A DNA stretch of 14,612 nt, taken from the NCBI GenBank assembly GCA_949451265.1, contig CASTQR010000022.1, forward strand, positions 1 to 14,612, in the 5' to 3' direction. Below are positions 7,121-13,874 of the stretch, in pieces (the first letter of the stretch is position 1; the number at the start of each line of letters is the position of its first letter). This DNA is from an uncultured Eubacteriales bacterium (GTDB lineage: Bacteria > Bacillota_A > Clostridia > Oscillospirales > Oscillospiraceae). A program made the translations under genes and the position numbers. Under the pieces are notes generated by a model. The model was not told the origin of the DNA and searched no databases. It was given only the letters and a program-made list of their open reading frames with translations.

Positions 7121-7166
7121 CTCCATTTCACTCCATGAAATAGAGAGTTTCCTCCATTTCACTCCA
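7121..7166 (-). promoter_or_regulatory. MraZ operator: four TGGAG boxes in two pairs
   Basis: TGGAG occurs on the minus strand at 7162-7166, 7152-7156, 7131-7135 and 7121-7125. Within each pair the repeat is 10 bp (five-base box, TGAAA spacer), and the pairs are offset by 21 bp, so all boxes face about the same side of the helix. Five-base TGG-type boxes with five-base spacers are the known layout of the E. coli MraZ site. All four lie downstream of the predicted transcription start, and the last overlaps the mraZ ribosome site. Confidence 0.82.
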
Positions 7167-7177
7167 TTACGCTTTTC

Positions 7178-7206
7178 AGTATACCCTACCCCCCGGCAAA
7201 AAGCAA
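7178..7206 (-). promoter_or_regulatory. Probable vegetative promoter of the mraZ/dcw operon
   Basis: On the minus strand TATACT (7178-7183, five of six consensus bases) is preceded after exactly 17 bases by TTGCTT (7201-7206, three of six). The predicted transcription start is near 7171, giving a leader of about 60 bases. This is the only convincing promoter between the upstream terminator and mraZ. Confidence 0.65.
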
Positions 7207-7210
7207 GCAC

Positions 7211-7237
7211 TTTTTTCCGCTGGATTTGGCTTTTTTT
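7211..7237 (-). promoter_or_regulatory. Phased A-tracts (UP-element-like) upstream of the mra promoter
   Basis: Two A-runs on the minus strand, A6 at 7211-7216 and A7 at 7231-7237, are centred about 20 bp apart (two helical turns) at roughly -42 and -63 relative to the predicted start. That is where RNA polymerase alpha subunits contact UP elements, and the phasing would also bend the DNA. The stretch stands out against the GC-rich surroundings. Confidence 0.45.
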
Positions 7238-7250
7238 GGTTGGAATCCAC

Positions 7251-7289
7251 CATTTGTTCGCACAAACATTCGTTTTACCTCAACAAATG
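7251..7289. repeat. 8-bp inverted repeat in the AT-rich region upstream of the mra promoter
   Basis: CATTTGTT (7251-7258) and its exact complement AACAAATG (7282-7289) have centres 31 bp apart, about three helical turns. A related ACAAACATT lies between them (7262-7270). Placed at about -80 to -118 from the predicted start, this could be an operator or activator site, but no known protein is assigned. Confidence 0.4.
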
Positions 7290-7330
7290 TTTATTTTGCC
7301 CTGTCCATCCTTCCCTCCGGATTTGTGCGC

Positions 7331-7365
7331 AAAAAAGCCCGCCGTGTCTATACACGGCGGGCTTT
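7331..7365 (-). terminator. Intrinsic terminator after the uvrC-rsmD-coaD-coiled-coil operon
   Basis: A perfect 14-bp stem (7334-7347 with 7352-7365) closes a four-base loop and is followed on the minus strand by six T residues. It lies about 33 bases after the stop codon of the coiled-coil gene and separates that operon from the dcw cluster. Confidence 0.95.
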
Positions 7366-7397
7366 CCCCTGATTTTGTTGTCCCATATGCCGGGCCT

Positions 7398-7919
7398 TTA
7401 ACGGTCGGCCTCGGCGTCGTACAGTTTGCCGCCCCCGGAGGAGGTACTCCCCCCGCCGGCAGAACCCATGCCGGTGCGGAACTGGGTGTGCACCTGCCGC
7501 ATCTCCGCGTGGGCGGCGGCCAGCGCCTCCTCCGTGCGGCGCAGGAGGTCCACGCAGTACTCGTTGGCCTCCCGGCGGGCCCGCTTGGCGTCCTCCTCGG
7601 CCTGGGCCATGATCTCCCGAGCCTTCTGCCGGGCCTGGCTCATCACTGGGGCCTCGCTCACCATCTGGTTGGCCTCGATCTCCGCCCGCTTGCGGATCTC
7701 GTCCGCCTCCCGCTTGGCGGCGGCCAAATACTCGTTCCGGGCGCTGAGGATCTTCCGGGCCTCCGCCAGATCTACCGGGAGCTGGTTCTTGGCGTCCTCG
7801 ATGAGATCCAGCGCCTTGTCCCGGTCGATCACGCACTTCCCGCCGCCGAAAGCGGCGTTCTTCGCCTCGTCGATCATGTCGAACAGCATATCCAGCAGCT
7901 CGTCTACGGCAGTGGCCAT
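7398..7919 (-). CDS. Coiled-coil protein of the clostridial coaD-linked 'ATPase'/DivIVA-like family
   Basis: A 173-residue soluble protein without a membrane segment. An N-terminal part with alternating hydrophobic residues (1-55: DELLDMLFDMIDEAK, then DRDKALDLIEDAKNQLP) is followed by a long Ala/Glu/Arg-rich helix (about 56-148) with heptad-like spacing, and a Gly/Ser-rich tail (152-165) ending in KLYDAEADR. Relatives next to coaD in Clostridia are often labelled 'ATPase' or V-type ATPase subunit-like because of the coiled coil, but no nucleotide-binding motif is visible, and that label is not supported here. A DivIVA-like or scaffold role is possible; the function is unknown. The ATG at 7919 has AAAGGAGAG about seven bases upstream. 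It is the last gene of its operon, 42 bases after coaD. Confidence 0.85.
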   Translation of the reverse strand: MATAVDELLDMLFDMIDEAKNAAFGGGKCVIDRDKALDLIEDAKNQLPVDLAEARKILSARNEYLAAAKREADEIRKRAEIEANQMVSEAPVMSQARQKAREIMAQAEEDAKRARREANEYCVDLLRRTEEALAAAHAEMRQVHTQFRTGMGSAGGGSTSSGGGKLYDAEADR

Positions 7920-7961
7920 TTCAGATCTCTCCTTTTGTCATTGGATATCAGATGTAAGCAA

Positions 7962-8459
7962 TCAGCCCTCACGGGCGGCGCCCGCCACCTTGGCGCGCAC
8001 CTCCTCGATGATCTGCCGGGGCACGAAGTCGGACAGGTCCGCCCCGTAGCGGGCCATCTCCTTCACCACCGTGGAGCTGAGGTAGGCATATTTGGGCCGG
8101 GTGTACAAAAACACCGTGTCCAGCTTGGGGCTGAGCTTGGCGTTGATCATGGCCATCTGGATCTCCGACTCGTAGTCGGACACCGCCCGCAGCCCCTTCA
8201 CCAGCACCCGGGACCGGTTCTTCCGGGCGTACTCCGCCACCAGCTCCCGGGAGCAGTCCACCCGCACGTTGGGCAGCTCCTCCGTCACCTTCTCGATCAG
8301 CGCCACCCGCTCCTCCGGGGAAAACAGGCCGGAGTCTTTGGCGGAGTTCACGCTGACGCAGACGATCAGCTCGTCGAAGATGGCGGCGGCCCGCTTGATG
8401 ATGTCCAGGTGGCCCAGGGTCACCGGGTCAAAGCTGCCGGGGTAGATGGCGCGTCTCAT
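7962..8459 (-). CDS. coaD: Phosphopantetheine adenylyltransferase
   Basis: CoaD joins ATP and 4'-phosphopantetheine to make dephospho-CoA, the penultimate step of coenzyme A synthesis, in the cytoplasm. The 165-residue product is the usual length for this hexameric nucleotidyltransferase. Motifs are YPGSFDPVTLGHLDI (6-20, with the ATP-contacting His17), FSPEERVALI (46-55), VKGLRAVSDYE (87-97) and YLSSTVVKE (126-134), the nucleotide-binding ISSTxxK loop. Its ATG overlaps the rsmD stop as ATGA, so translation is probably coupled. The rsmD-coaD pairing is very common in Firmicutes. Confidence 0.98.
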   Translation of the reverse strand: MRRAIYPGSFDPVTLGHLDIIKRAAAIFDELIVCVSVNSAKDSGLFSPEERVALIEKVTEELPNVRVDCSRELVAEYARKNRSRVLVKGLRAVSDYESEIQMAMINAKLSPKLDTVFLYTRPKYAYLSSTVVKEMARYGADLSDFVPRQIIEEVRAKVAGAAREG

Positions 8460-9007
8460 GGGTTTGCCCTCCTGCGGTACAGGGTGAATTTGATCTTGCC
8501 GTAGCGGTACTCCTTCCCCTTCTCATAGGGGGCGGGCACCTCCGGCAGCAGACGGTCCGCCGGACTTTCGCACACCATTATACCATGTCCTGCCACGATG
8601 TCAATCGTTGTGATCAGCTCCATGGCCCGCTCCAGGCTCCCGGAGGCGTAGGGCGGATCCAGGAACACCAGCCCGTACTTCTCCCGGCACCGGGTGAGGT
8701 AGGCGGCGAAATCCCTGCCGTGGCAGGCGGCGCGATCCTCAAAGCCGCAGGTCTTGAGGTTGCGCTTGACGATGTTCAAAGCGGCGGGGGCGCTGTCCAC
8801 AAAGTCGCAGAAGGCCGCCCCCCGGCTTAAGGCTTCGATGCCCAGCTGTCCCGTCCCGGCGAACAGATCCAGCACCCGCCGGCCCTCGATGTCGAACTGA
8901 ATGGCGCTGAACAGCCCCTCCTTCACCCGGTCGGTGGTGGGCCGGGTATCCAGGCCGGGCAGCTCGGCCAAGCGCCGCCCCCTGGCGGTTCCCGTGATCA
9001 CTCTCAT
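8456..9007 (-). CDS. rsmD: 16S rRNA (guanine966-N2)-methyltransferase RsmD
   Basis: RsmD methylates N2 of G966 in 16S rRNA using S-adenosylmethionine. The 183-residue product begins MRVITGTARGRRL, has the substrate-side TRPTTDRVKEGLFSAI (21-36), the SAM-binding VLDLFAGTGQLGIEALSRGA (45-64) and the catalytic DPPY (117-120). The frame stays open far upstream through uvrC in another frame, but the start at 9007 is chosen because the product then matches the family N-terminus, AGGAGG lies seven bases before it, and the ATG overlaps the uvrC stop as ATGA. The downstream stop overlaps coaD in the same way, so the three genes form a tightly coupled unit. Confidence 0.97.
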   Translation of the reverse strand: MRVITGTARGRRLAELPGLDTRPTTDRVKEGLFSAIQFDIEGRRVLDLFAGTGQLGIEALSRGAAFCDFVDSAPAALNIVKRNLKTCGFEDRAACHGRDFAAYLTRCREKYGLVFLDPPYASGSLERAMELITTIDIVAGHGIMVCESPADRLLPEVPAPYEKGKEYRYGKIKFTLYRRRANP

Positions 9008-10851
9008 GGCGTGTCCTCCTGTTCCGTTGGGTCTTTCGGGGCGTGGAAGTGCTGGTAGACCGCCTGGGCGGTGTTTTTGGGCACCACCGCCGCCAGCTCC
9101 TCCAGGGATGCCCCCTTGACGGCCTTCACGCTCTTGAACGCTTTCAAAAGCTGGGCCTTCCGCGTCGGCCCCACGCCGGGGATGCCGTCCAGGGCCGAGC
9201 CCTTCAAGTGCCCCGCCTGCTGCTGGCGGTGGAACTCGATGGCGAAGCGGTGGGTCTCCTCCTGGATGCGGCCCACCATGGCAAACAGGGCCTGGTTGGA
9301 CTGGATGCCGATCTCCCGGCCGTCCCCGGCCTGCAAAGCCCGGGTGCGGTGGCGGCTGTCCTTCACCATGCCGTAGGCCGGGATATCCCCCAGCCCCAGC
9401 CGTGCCAGGGCTTCCTCCGCCGCCTTCACCTGCCCCGCCCCGCCGTCGATCAGCAGCAGGTCGGGCCTGTCCGCGAATTTCTCGTCCCCGTCCAGGTAGC
9501 GCCGGAACCGGCGCTCCACCACCTGCTCCATGGAGGCGTAGTCGTCGGCGTGGGGCATATCCTTCAGCTTGAAGTGGCGGTAATCCCGCTTCAGCGGCCT
9601 GCCGTCGATGTGGACGGTCATGGACGCCACAATGTCCGAGCTGCCCGTGTTGGAGATGTCGAAGGCCTCGATCCGGTGGGGCGGCTCCTCCAGCCTCAGC
9701 AGGGCCCCCAGGGCCTCCGTCAGCTTGGAGCGGCGCTCCTCCGCGGTGGTGGCCCGGAGGACCTCCTCCGCGGCGTTCTCGTTGGCCAGCTTCACCAGCT
9801 CCATCTTGGCCCCCCGCTGGGGCGTCAGCACCTCCACCTTCCGGCCCACCGCCTCGGTCAGCATACGGGCCAGCTCCACCTGCTCGTCGATGTCGCAGGG
9901 CAGGAGGATCTGCCGGGGCAGCTGGCCCCGCCCGCCGTAATATTGGGCCGCCAGGGTGGACACCGTGGTCTGTTCGTCCTCCATGGGAATGCCCAGCAGC
10001 TCCCAATCCTTGGCCGCCAGCTCGCCGCCAATGTAGTGCAGCACCACAAAGCAGCTCTTGGCCTCCCCCCGGTGGTAGCCCACCACGTCCGTGTCCGCCA
10101 GGGAACCCGCCACCGCCTTCTGCCGGGTGGACAGCAGCTGGATGGACCGGATCCGGTCCCGGAGCTGGGCGGCCTTCTCGAACCGCAGCTCCTCCGCCGC
10201 CAGCTCCATCTCGGCGGTCAGCTCGTCCACCACCTCGTCCAGCCGCCCCTCCAGCAGCCGCACCGCCTGGTCGATGGACCGCCCGTACTGGGTCTGGTCC
10301 ATCTCCGTGCGGCAGTAGCCGTCGCACACTCCCATGTGGAAGTTGAGGCAGGGCCGTTCCTTCCCGATATCCCGTGGGAATTTCCGGCGGCAGGCGGGCA
10401 GGCGCAGGGCCTCCCGCAGGGCGTCGATGATCCCCTGGCTGGCCCCCCGGCTGCCGTAGGGCCCGAAGTACCGGGCCCCGTCGTCCTCCGCCCTGCCGGA
10501 CAGGGAGAACCGGGGGTACTCCCCCGCCGACAGCCGGATATAGGGAAACCCCTTGCTGTCCTTCAGCAGGATGTTATACCGGGGCTGGTGCCGCTTGATG
10601 AGGGCGCACTCCAGCACCAGCGCCTCGAACTCGGACTGTACCACGATGACATCGAAATGGTCGATCTGGCTCACCATGGCCCTGGTTTTCTCGTTGTGCC
10701 GGGACTGGTCCTGGAAATACTGGCTCACCCGGTTCTTCAGGGCTTTCGCCTTGCCCACGTAGATGACCTCGCTGGCCGTATTCTGCATGATGTAGACGCC
10801 CGGCTTCAAGGGCAGGGCGTGGGCCTTGTCCCGCAGTTCCTCAAACGTCAT
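9004..10851 (-). CDS. uvrC: UvrABC excinuclease subunit C
   Basis: UvrC makes the two incisions around bulky DNA lesions in nucleotide excision repair after UvrA/UvrB loading. The 615-residue product has the GIY-YIG nuclease domain (PGVYIM at 17-22, IYVGKAKALKNRVSQYF at 30-46), four cysteines (154, 168, 176, 180) spaced like the ligands of the UvrC iron-sulphur cluster, a UVR domain that binds UvrB (about 205-240), the RNase H-like 5' nuclease domain (Asp398 in EAFDIS, Asp469 in LLIDGG, His501) and a helix-hairpin-helix region (about 555-590, with GIPGVGP). The ATG at 10851 is preferred over the GTG at 10860 because GGAGG (10862-10866) sits ten bases before the ATG but only one before the GTG. 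No promoter was found between the HPr terminator and this start. Confidence 0.97.
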   Translation of the reverse strand: MTFEELRDKAHALPLKPGVYIMQNTASEVIYVGKAKALKNRVSQYFQDQSRHNEKTRAMVSQIDHFDVIVVQSEFEALVLECALIKRHQPRYNILLKDSKGFPYIRLSAGEYPRFSLSGRAEDDGARYFGPYGSRGASQGIIDALREALRLPACRRKFPRDIGKERPCLNFHMGVCDGYCRTEMDQTQYGRSIDQAVRLLEGRLDEVVDELTAEMELAAEELRFEKAAQLRDRIRSIQLLSTRQKAVAGSLADTDVVGYHRGEAKSCFVVLHYIGGELAAKDWELLGIPMEDEQTTVSTLAAQYYGGRGQLPRQILLPCDIDEQVELARMLTEAVGRKVEVLTPQRGAKMELVKLANENAAEEVLRATTAEERRSKLTEALGALLRLEEPPHRIEAFDISNTGSSDIVASMTVHIDGRPLKRDYRHFKLKDMPHADDYASMEQVVERRFRRYLDGDEKFADRPDLLLIDGGAGQVKAAEEALARLGLGDIPAYGMVKDSRHRTRALQAGDGREIGIQSNQALFAMVGRIQEETHRFAIEFHRQQQAGHLKGSALDGIPGVGPTRKAQLLKAFKSVKAVKGASLEELAAVVPKNTAQAVYQHFHAPKDPTEQEDTP

Positions 10852-10902
10852 AAAGCGCACGCCTCCCCATTGTCACGCGGCCCATTCCCCGCGCTTCTGA
10901 TG

Positions 10903-10931
10903 AAAAAAGCGCCGCTCATCGCGGCGCTTTT
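10903..10931 (-). terminator. Intrinsic terminator after ptsH
   Basis: An 11-bp perfect stem (10905-10915 with 10921-10931), core GCGCCGC/GCGGCGC, closes a five-base loop and ends in a six-T run on the minus strand. It begins 16 bases after the ptsH stop codon. On the other strand only four T residues follow, so it acts mainly for ptsH. Confidence 0.95.
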
Positions 10932-10946
10932 CAAGATTTCGCTGAA

Positions 10947-11210
10947 TTACTCGGAGAACTCGGAGTTGATGAGCTCCACCAGGGCGCTGATGGCGGCCTC
11001 CTCATCGGGGCCGTCGGCAATGAGGTTGATGGCCGTGCCCTTCACGATGCCCAGGGACAAAACGCCCAGCAGGCTCTTGGCGTTCACGCGGCGGTCTTCC
11101 TTCTCCACCCAGATGGAGCTTTTGAACTCGTTGGCTTTCTGAATAAAAAACGTGGCCGGACGGGCGTGCAGGCCAACCTGGTTGTTTACCATCGTCTCTT
11201 TCATAAACAT
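10947..11210 (-). CDS. ptsH: Phosphocarrier protein HPr
   Basis: HPr carries phosphate from Enzyme I to sugar-specific PTS permeases, and in Firmicutes its Ser46 is phosphorylated by HPr kinase for catabolite control. Starting at the ATG at 11210 gives 87 residues that place the catalytic histidine exactly at 15 (VGLHARPA) and the regulatory serine exactly at 46 (NAKSLLGVLSLGI), the canonical numbering. GGAGGG lies about nine bases upstream. The frame is open to 11279 without a better start. His15 rules out Crh, which has Gln there. The gene stands alone with its own promoter and terminator, so it is expressed apart from mutS2. No ptsI or hprK is in the window, and whether this HPr feeds transport or only regulation cannot be told. 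Confidence 0.96.
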   Translation of the reverse strand: MFMKETMVNNQVGLHARPATFFIQKANEFKSSIWVEKEDRRVNAKSLLGVLSLGIVKGTAINLIADGPDEEAAISALVELINSEFSE

Positions 11211-11301
11211 GAGCGTATTCCCTCCATCAAAAAGTTTCGGCTCCGGGCAGCCCATGATATGCCGCTTGCCCGCCCTCAAATCCGAATCTTTGTACTTTGA
11301 T

Positions 11302-11331
11302 AGAATACCAAATTCAGCCCCCGATCGTCAA
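11302..11331 (-). promoter_or_regulatory. Probable ptsH promoter
   Basis: On the minus strand TTGACG (11326-11331, five of six consensus bases) and TATTCT (11302-11307, four of six) are 18 bases apart. The predicted start near 11295 leaves an untranslated leader of about 85 bases. In it, CGGGCA and TGCCCG can pair around the sequence 11246-11276, a modest hairpin of unknown effect. Confidence 0.65.
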
Positions 11332-11366
11332 GAGCAATTTCACCAAATTCTTACGGGCACTTTTAG

Positions 11367-11413
11367 AAAAACCGCCCACAATTCACCATCCAAACCGTCC
11401 GCCGGGGGCGGAC
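11367..11413 (-). terminator. Weak or composite terminator after mutS2
   Basis: A perfect 7-bp hairpin (GTCCGCC, three-base loop, GGCGGAC; 11397-11413) lies about 30 bases after the mutS2 stop but is followed by GGTTTGG rather than a T-run. Further on, GGGCGG (11372-11377) directly before TTTTT (11367-11371) can pair instead with CCGCCC of the first hairpin. The two structures exclude each other, so termination may be partial. Confidence 0.4.
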
Positions 11414-11441
11414 AGCGGGCGCGGCGGCCTGGGTGCGCTTT

Positions 11442-13829
11442 TTATCGCAGCGTCGCCACCGTCACCCCGTCCTCGCCCTCGCCGTAAACCCCTGGGCGGT
11501 ACTCCTTCACGTAGCGGCTCTTTTTCAGGTGCTCCCGCACCGCCTTGCGCAGGGCCCCGGTGCCCTTGCCGTGGATGATGGTCACCGTCTCCAGCTTGCC
11601 CATGAGGGCGTTGTCCAGGAACAGGTCCACCGCCCCCAGCGCCTCGTCCACCATCATCCCCCGCAGGTCCAGCTCCGCCTTGGCGGCGGACGCCCGGAAG
11701 GGACGGCTCACCGAGGCGGCCCGCGCCTTGTCCTTGGCGCTCTGCTTTTTCCGGGCGGTCACGTCCTCCAGCACCCGCACCTCGTCCTGTTTCGCCTTCA
11801 GCTTCAAAATGCCCGCCTGGAGCTGGAGGGTGCCGTCCTTATTGACCCCCACCACCTCCGCCTGGGTGCCCATTTTCAGCAGCTCCACCGTGTCCCCCAG
11901 GACAGCGTCCCGGGTGGGGGGCGGGGGCGGCAGCTCCTCCTTTTTGCCGCCCAGGGCGGCGTCCGCCTCGTTCAGCTTCCGGCGCAGCTCCGCCCGCTCC
12001 TCGTTGTCGTCGATCCACTCCCGGCTCTGCTCCTGGCGGCGGCGCATCTCGTTGAGCTCCTTGAAGGTCTGATCGGCGGCGTCCCTGGCCTGTTCGATGA
12101 TGGAACGGGCCTCCGCCTGGGCCTTTTCCGTGGCCTTCCGCCGCTCCTCCTCGATCCGCTGGCGGTACTGCTCCGCCTGGGCGCGGGCCTCCTCCATCTC
12201 CCGGCGGAGCTGGGCGGCCTGTTCCTTCTCCTTCTCCATGGCCTGCCGCTGGATGTCCAGCTGGCTCAGCACGTCCTCGAACCGCACGTTTTCCGCGTCG
12301 ATCCGGTCGGCGGCCTTCTGGATGATATAGCCGGGCAGGCCCAGCCGCCGGGAGATGGCAAAGGCGTTGGACTTCCCCGGTATGCCGATCAGCACCCGGT
12401 AGGTGGGGGCCAGGGTCTCCACGTCGAACTCGCAGGAGGCGTTTTCCACCCCCTTGGTGGTCATGGCATACACCTTAAGCTCGGCGTAGTGGGTGGTGGC
12501 GGCCACGGCGGCCCCCATGCCCCGGGCGGACTCGATGATGGCGGCGGCCAGCGCCGCGCCCTCCACCGGGTCGGTGCCCGCCCCCAGCTCGTCGAACAGG
12601 ATCAGCGTCCCGTCGTCCGCCTGCTCCAGAATCGCCACGATGTTGGTCATGTGGGAGGAGAAGGTGGACAGGGACTGGTCGATGGACTGCTCGTCCCCAA
12701 TGTCCGCCAGCACGGCGGAACAGACCTTGATGGTGGAGCCGTCGGCGGCGGGGATGTGCAGCCCGCATTGGGCCATCAGCGTCAGCAGTCCCAGGGTTTT
12801 CAGCGTCACCGTCTTGCCGCCGGTGTTGGGGCCGGTGATCACCAGGGTGTCGAAGCCGCCGCCCAGCTTCAGGTCGTTCCGTACGGCGGTTTTTGGATCG
12901 AGTAACGGGTGGCGGGCTCTTCTCAGCTCGATGCGGCCGCCCAAAGCGGGCTCCATGGCCCCCATGGCGGAGGACAGCTTGGCCCTGGCGAAAATGCAGT
13001 CCAGGGAGATCAAGGTCTGGTAGTCGTCCTCAATGTCCGTCTTGAACCCGGCGCAGTCGGCGGACAGCTCCGCTAAAATCCGCTCGATCTCCTTCTGCTC
13101 CTTCACCTGGAGCTCCCGCAGCTCGTTGTTGGCGTTCACCACCCCCATGGGCTCGATGAAGAACGTCCCGCCGGAGCCGGACACGTCATGGACCAGGCCG
13201 GGGATGTCGTTCTTGTGTTCGCTCTTGACGGGCACCACGTACCGCCCGCCCCGCATGGTGATGATGGCGTCCTGCAAATACTTGGACTGGTTGGACGAGA
13301 TCAGCCGGTTCAGCACGTCCCGCACCTTGCCCGCCGCCGCCCGGATGTGCCGCCGGATGTCCGCCAGCTCGGAGGACGCGGAGTCCGCGATCTCCTCCTC
13401 GCTCAAAATGCTGCCGGTGATCTTGTCCTCCAGGAAGCGGTTGGCGGTGAGGCTCTCAAAGTAGCCGTCCAGCACGGTCTTGACCTCTCCCCCGCCGCCG
13501 GAGCCGTACTCCCGGACGTTCCGGGCGCACCGCAGCACCTGGGCGATGTCCAGCAGCTCCCGAGTGTTCAGCGCGCCCCCCCGGTCCGCCCGCTGGAGGG
13601 CCGCCGCCACCGGGCGTATGCCCGACAGGGACGGGGTGCCGTGCTTCACTAGCAGGTCAAAGGCGGCGGAGGTCTGTTTTTGCAGGCGGCTCACGTCGCC
13701 GGGGACGGACAGGGGCCGCAGGGCGAGGCACCGCTCCCGGCCCTCCTCGGTGGCCGCCTCGTTGGCCAGCAGGGCCAGCACCCGGGGCAGCTCTAAGGTC
13801 TCTATGGATTTTTCATATAAAGGCGTCAT
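11442..13829 (-). CDS. mutS2: MutS2 ATPase/endonuclease with Smr domain
   Basis: MutS2 (RqcU) is a MutS-related ATPase. In bacteria it has been linked to suppression of homologous recombination and, in B. subtilis, to splitting of collided ribosomes. The 795-residue product has the MutS-like core with Walker A GPNTGGKT (333-340) and Walker B LILFDELGAGTD (409-420), a long charged coiled coil (about 515-625), a proline run (634-638) leading into a KOW-like domain (about 644-690), and a C-terminal Smr nuclease domain with DLRG (721-724) and HGKGTG (753-758). The mismatch-recognition domain of MutS is absent, as expected. The ATG at 13829 is preferred over that at 13847 because GAGG lies about eight bases before it and nothing precedes the other. 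It follows recO by 45 bases. Confidence 0.96.
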   Translation of the reverse strand: MTPLYEKSIETLELPRVLALLANEAATEEGRERCLALRPLSVPGDVSRLQKQTSAAFDLLVKHGTPSLSGIRPVAAALQRADRGGALNTRELLDIAQVLRCARNVREYGSGGGGEVKTVLDGYFESLTANRFLEDKITGSILSEEEIADSASSELADIRRHIRAAAGKVRDVLNRLISSNQSKYLQDAIITMRGGRYVVPVKSEHKNDIPGLVHDVSGSGGTFFIEPMGVVNANNELRELQVKEQKEIERILAELSADCAGFKTDIEDDYQTLISLDCIFARAKLSSAMGAMEPALGGRIELRRARHPLLDPKTAVRNDLKLGGGFDTLVITGPNTGGKTVTLKTLGLLTLMAQCGLHIPAADGSTIKVCSAVLADIGDEQSIDQSLSTFSSHMTNIVAILEQADDGTLILFDELGAGTDPVEGAALAAAIIESARGMGAAVAATTHYAELKVYAMTTKGVENASCEFDVETLAPTYRVLIGIPGKSNAFAISRRLGLPGYIIQKAADRIDAENVRFEDVLSQLDIQRQAMEKEKEQAAQLRREMEEARAQAEQYRQRIEEERRKATEKAQAEARSIIEQARDAADQTFKELNEMRRRQEQSREWIDDNEERAELRRKLNEADAALGGKKEELPPPPPTRDAVLGDTVELLKMGTQAEVVGVNKDGTLQLQAGILKLKAKQDEVRVLEDVTARKKQSAKDKARAASVSRPFRASAAKAELDLRGMMVDEALGAVDLFLDNALMGKLETVTIIHGKGTGALRKAVREHLKKSRYVKEYRPGVYGEGEDGVTVATLR

Positions 13830-13874
13830 AATCGTTTCCTCAATCATGGTTGTTATGTGTTTGGCCTGGGCGGA

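Noticed and set aside
7247..7291. LexA (SOS) boxes upstream of mraZ
   Set aside because: CGAACAAATGGTGG and a TCAACAAATGTTTA-like site each miss two or three positions of the Firmicute consensus; no complete CGAAC-N4-GTTCG palindrome exists.
8456..10327. A 623-codon minus-strand frame that would fuse extra sequence to RsmD
   Set aside because: The first 440 codons are an off-frame reading of uvrC; the family N-terminus, ribosome site and ATGA overlap all fix the rsmD start at 9007.
9043..11142. A 699-codon open frame on the plus strand opposite uvrC
   Set aside because: It is a shadow of the GC-biased uvrC codons on the other strand; its product is low-complexity, rich in His, Gln, Gly and Leu, with no recognisable domain.
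10947..11279. Longer HPr start at 11279
   Set aside because: It would add 23 residues not found in HPr; the ATG at 11210 has the ribosome site and puts His at 15 and Ser at 46.
11220..11441. A small gene in the mutS2-ptsH gap
   Set aside because: No frame with a ribosome site and sensible codon use was seen; promoter and hairpin account for the gap.
13830..13847. MutS2 start at the ATG of 13847
   Set aside because: No ribosome site precedes it, while the ATG at 13829 has GAGG at good spacing.
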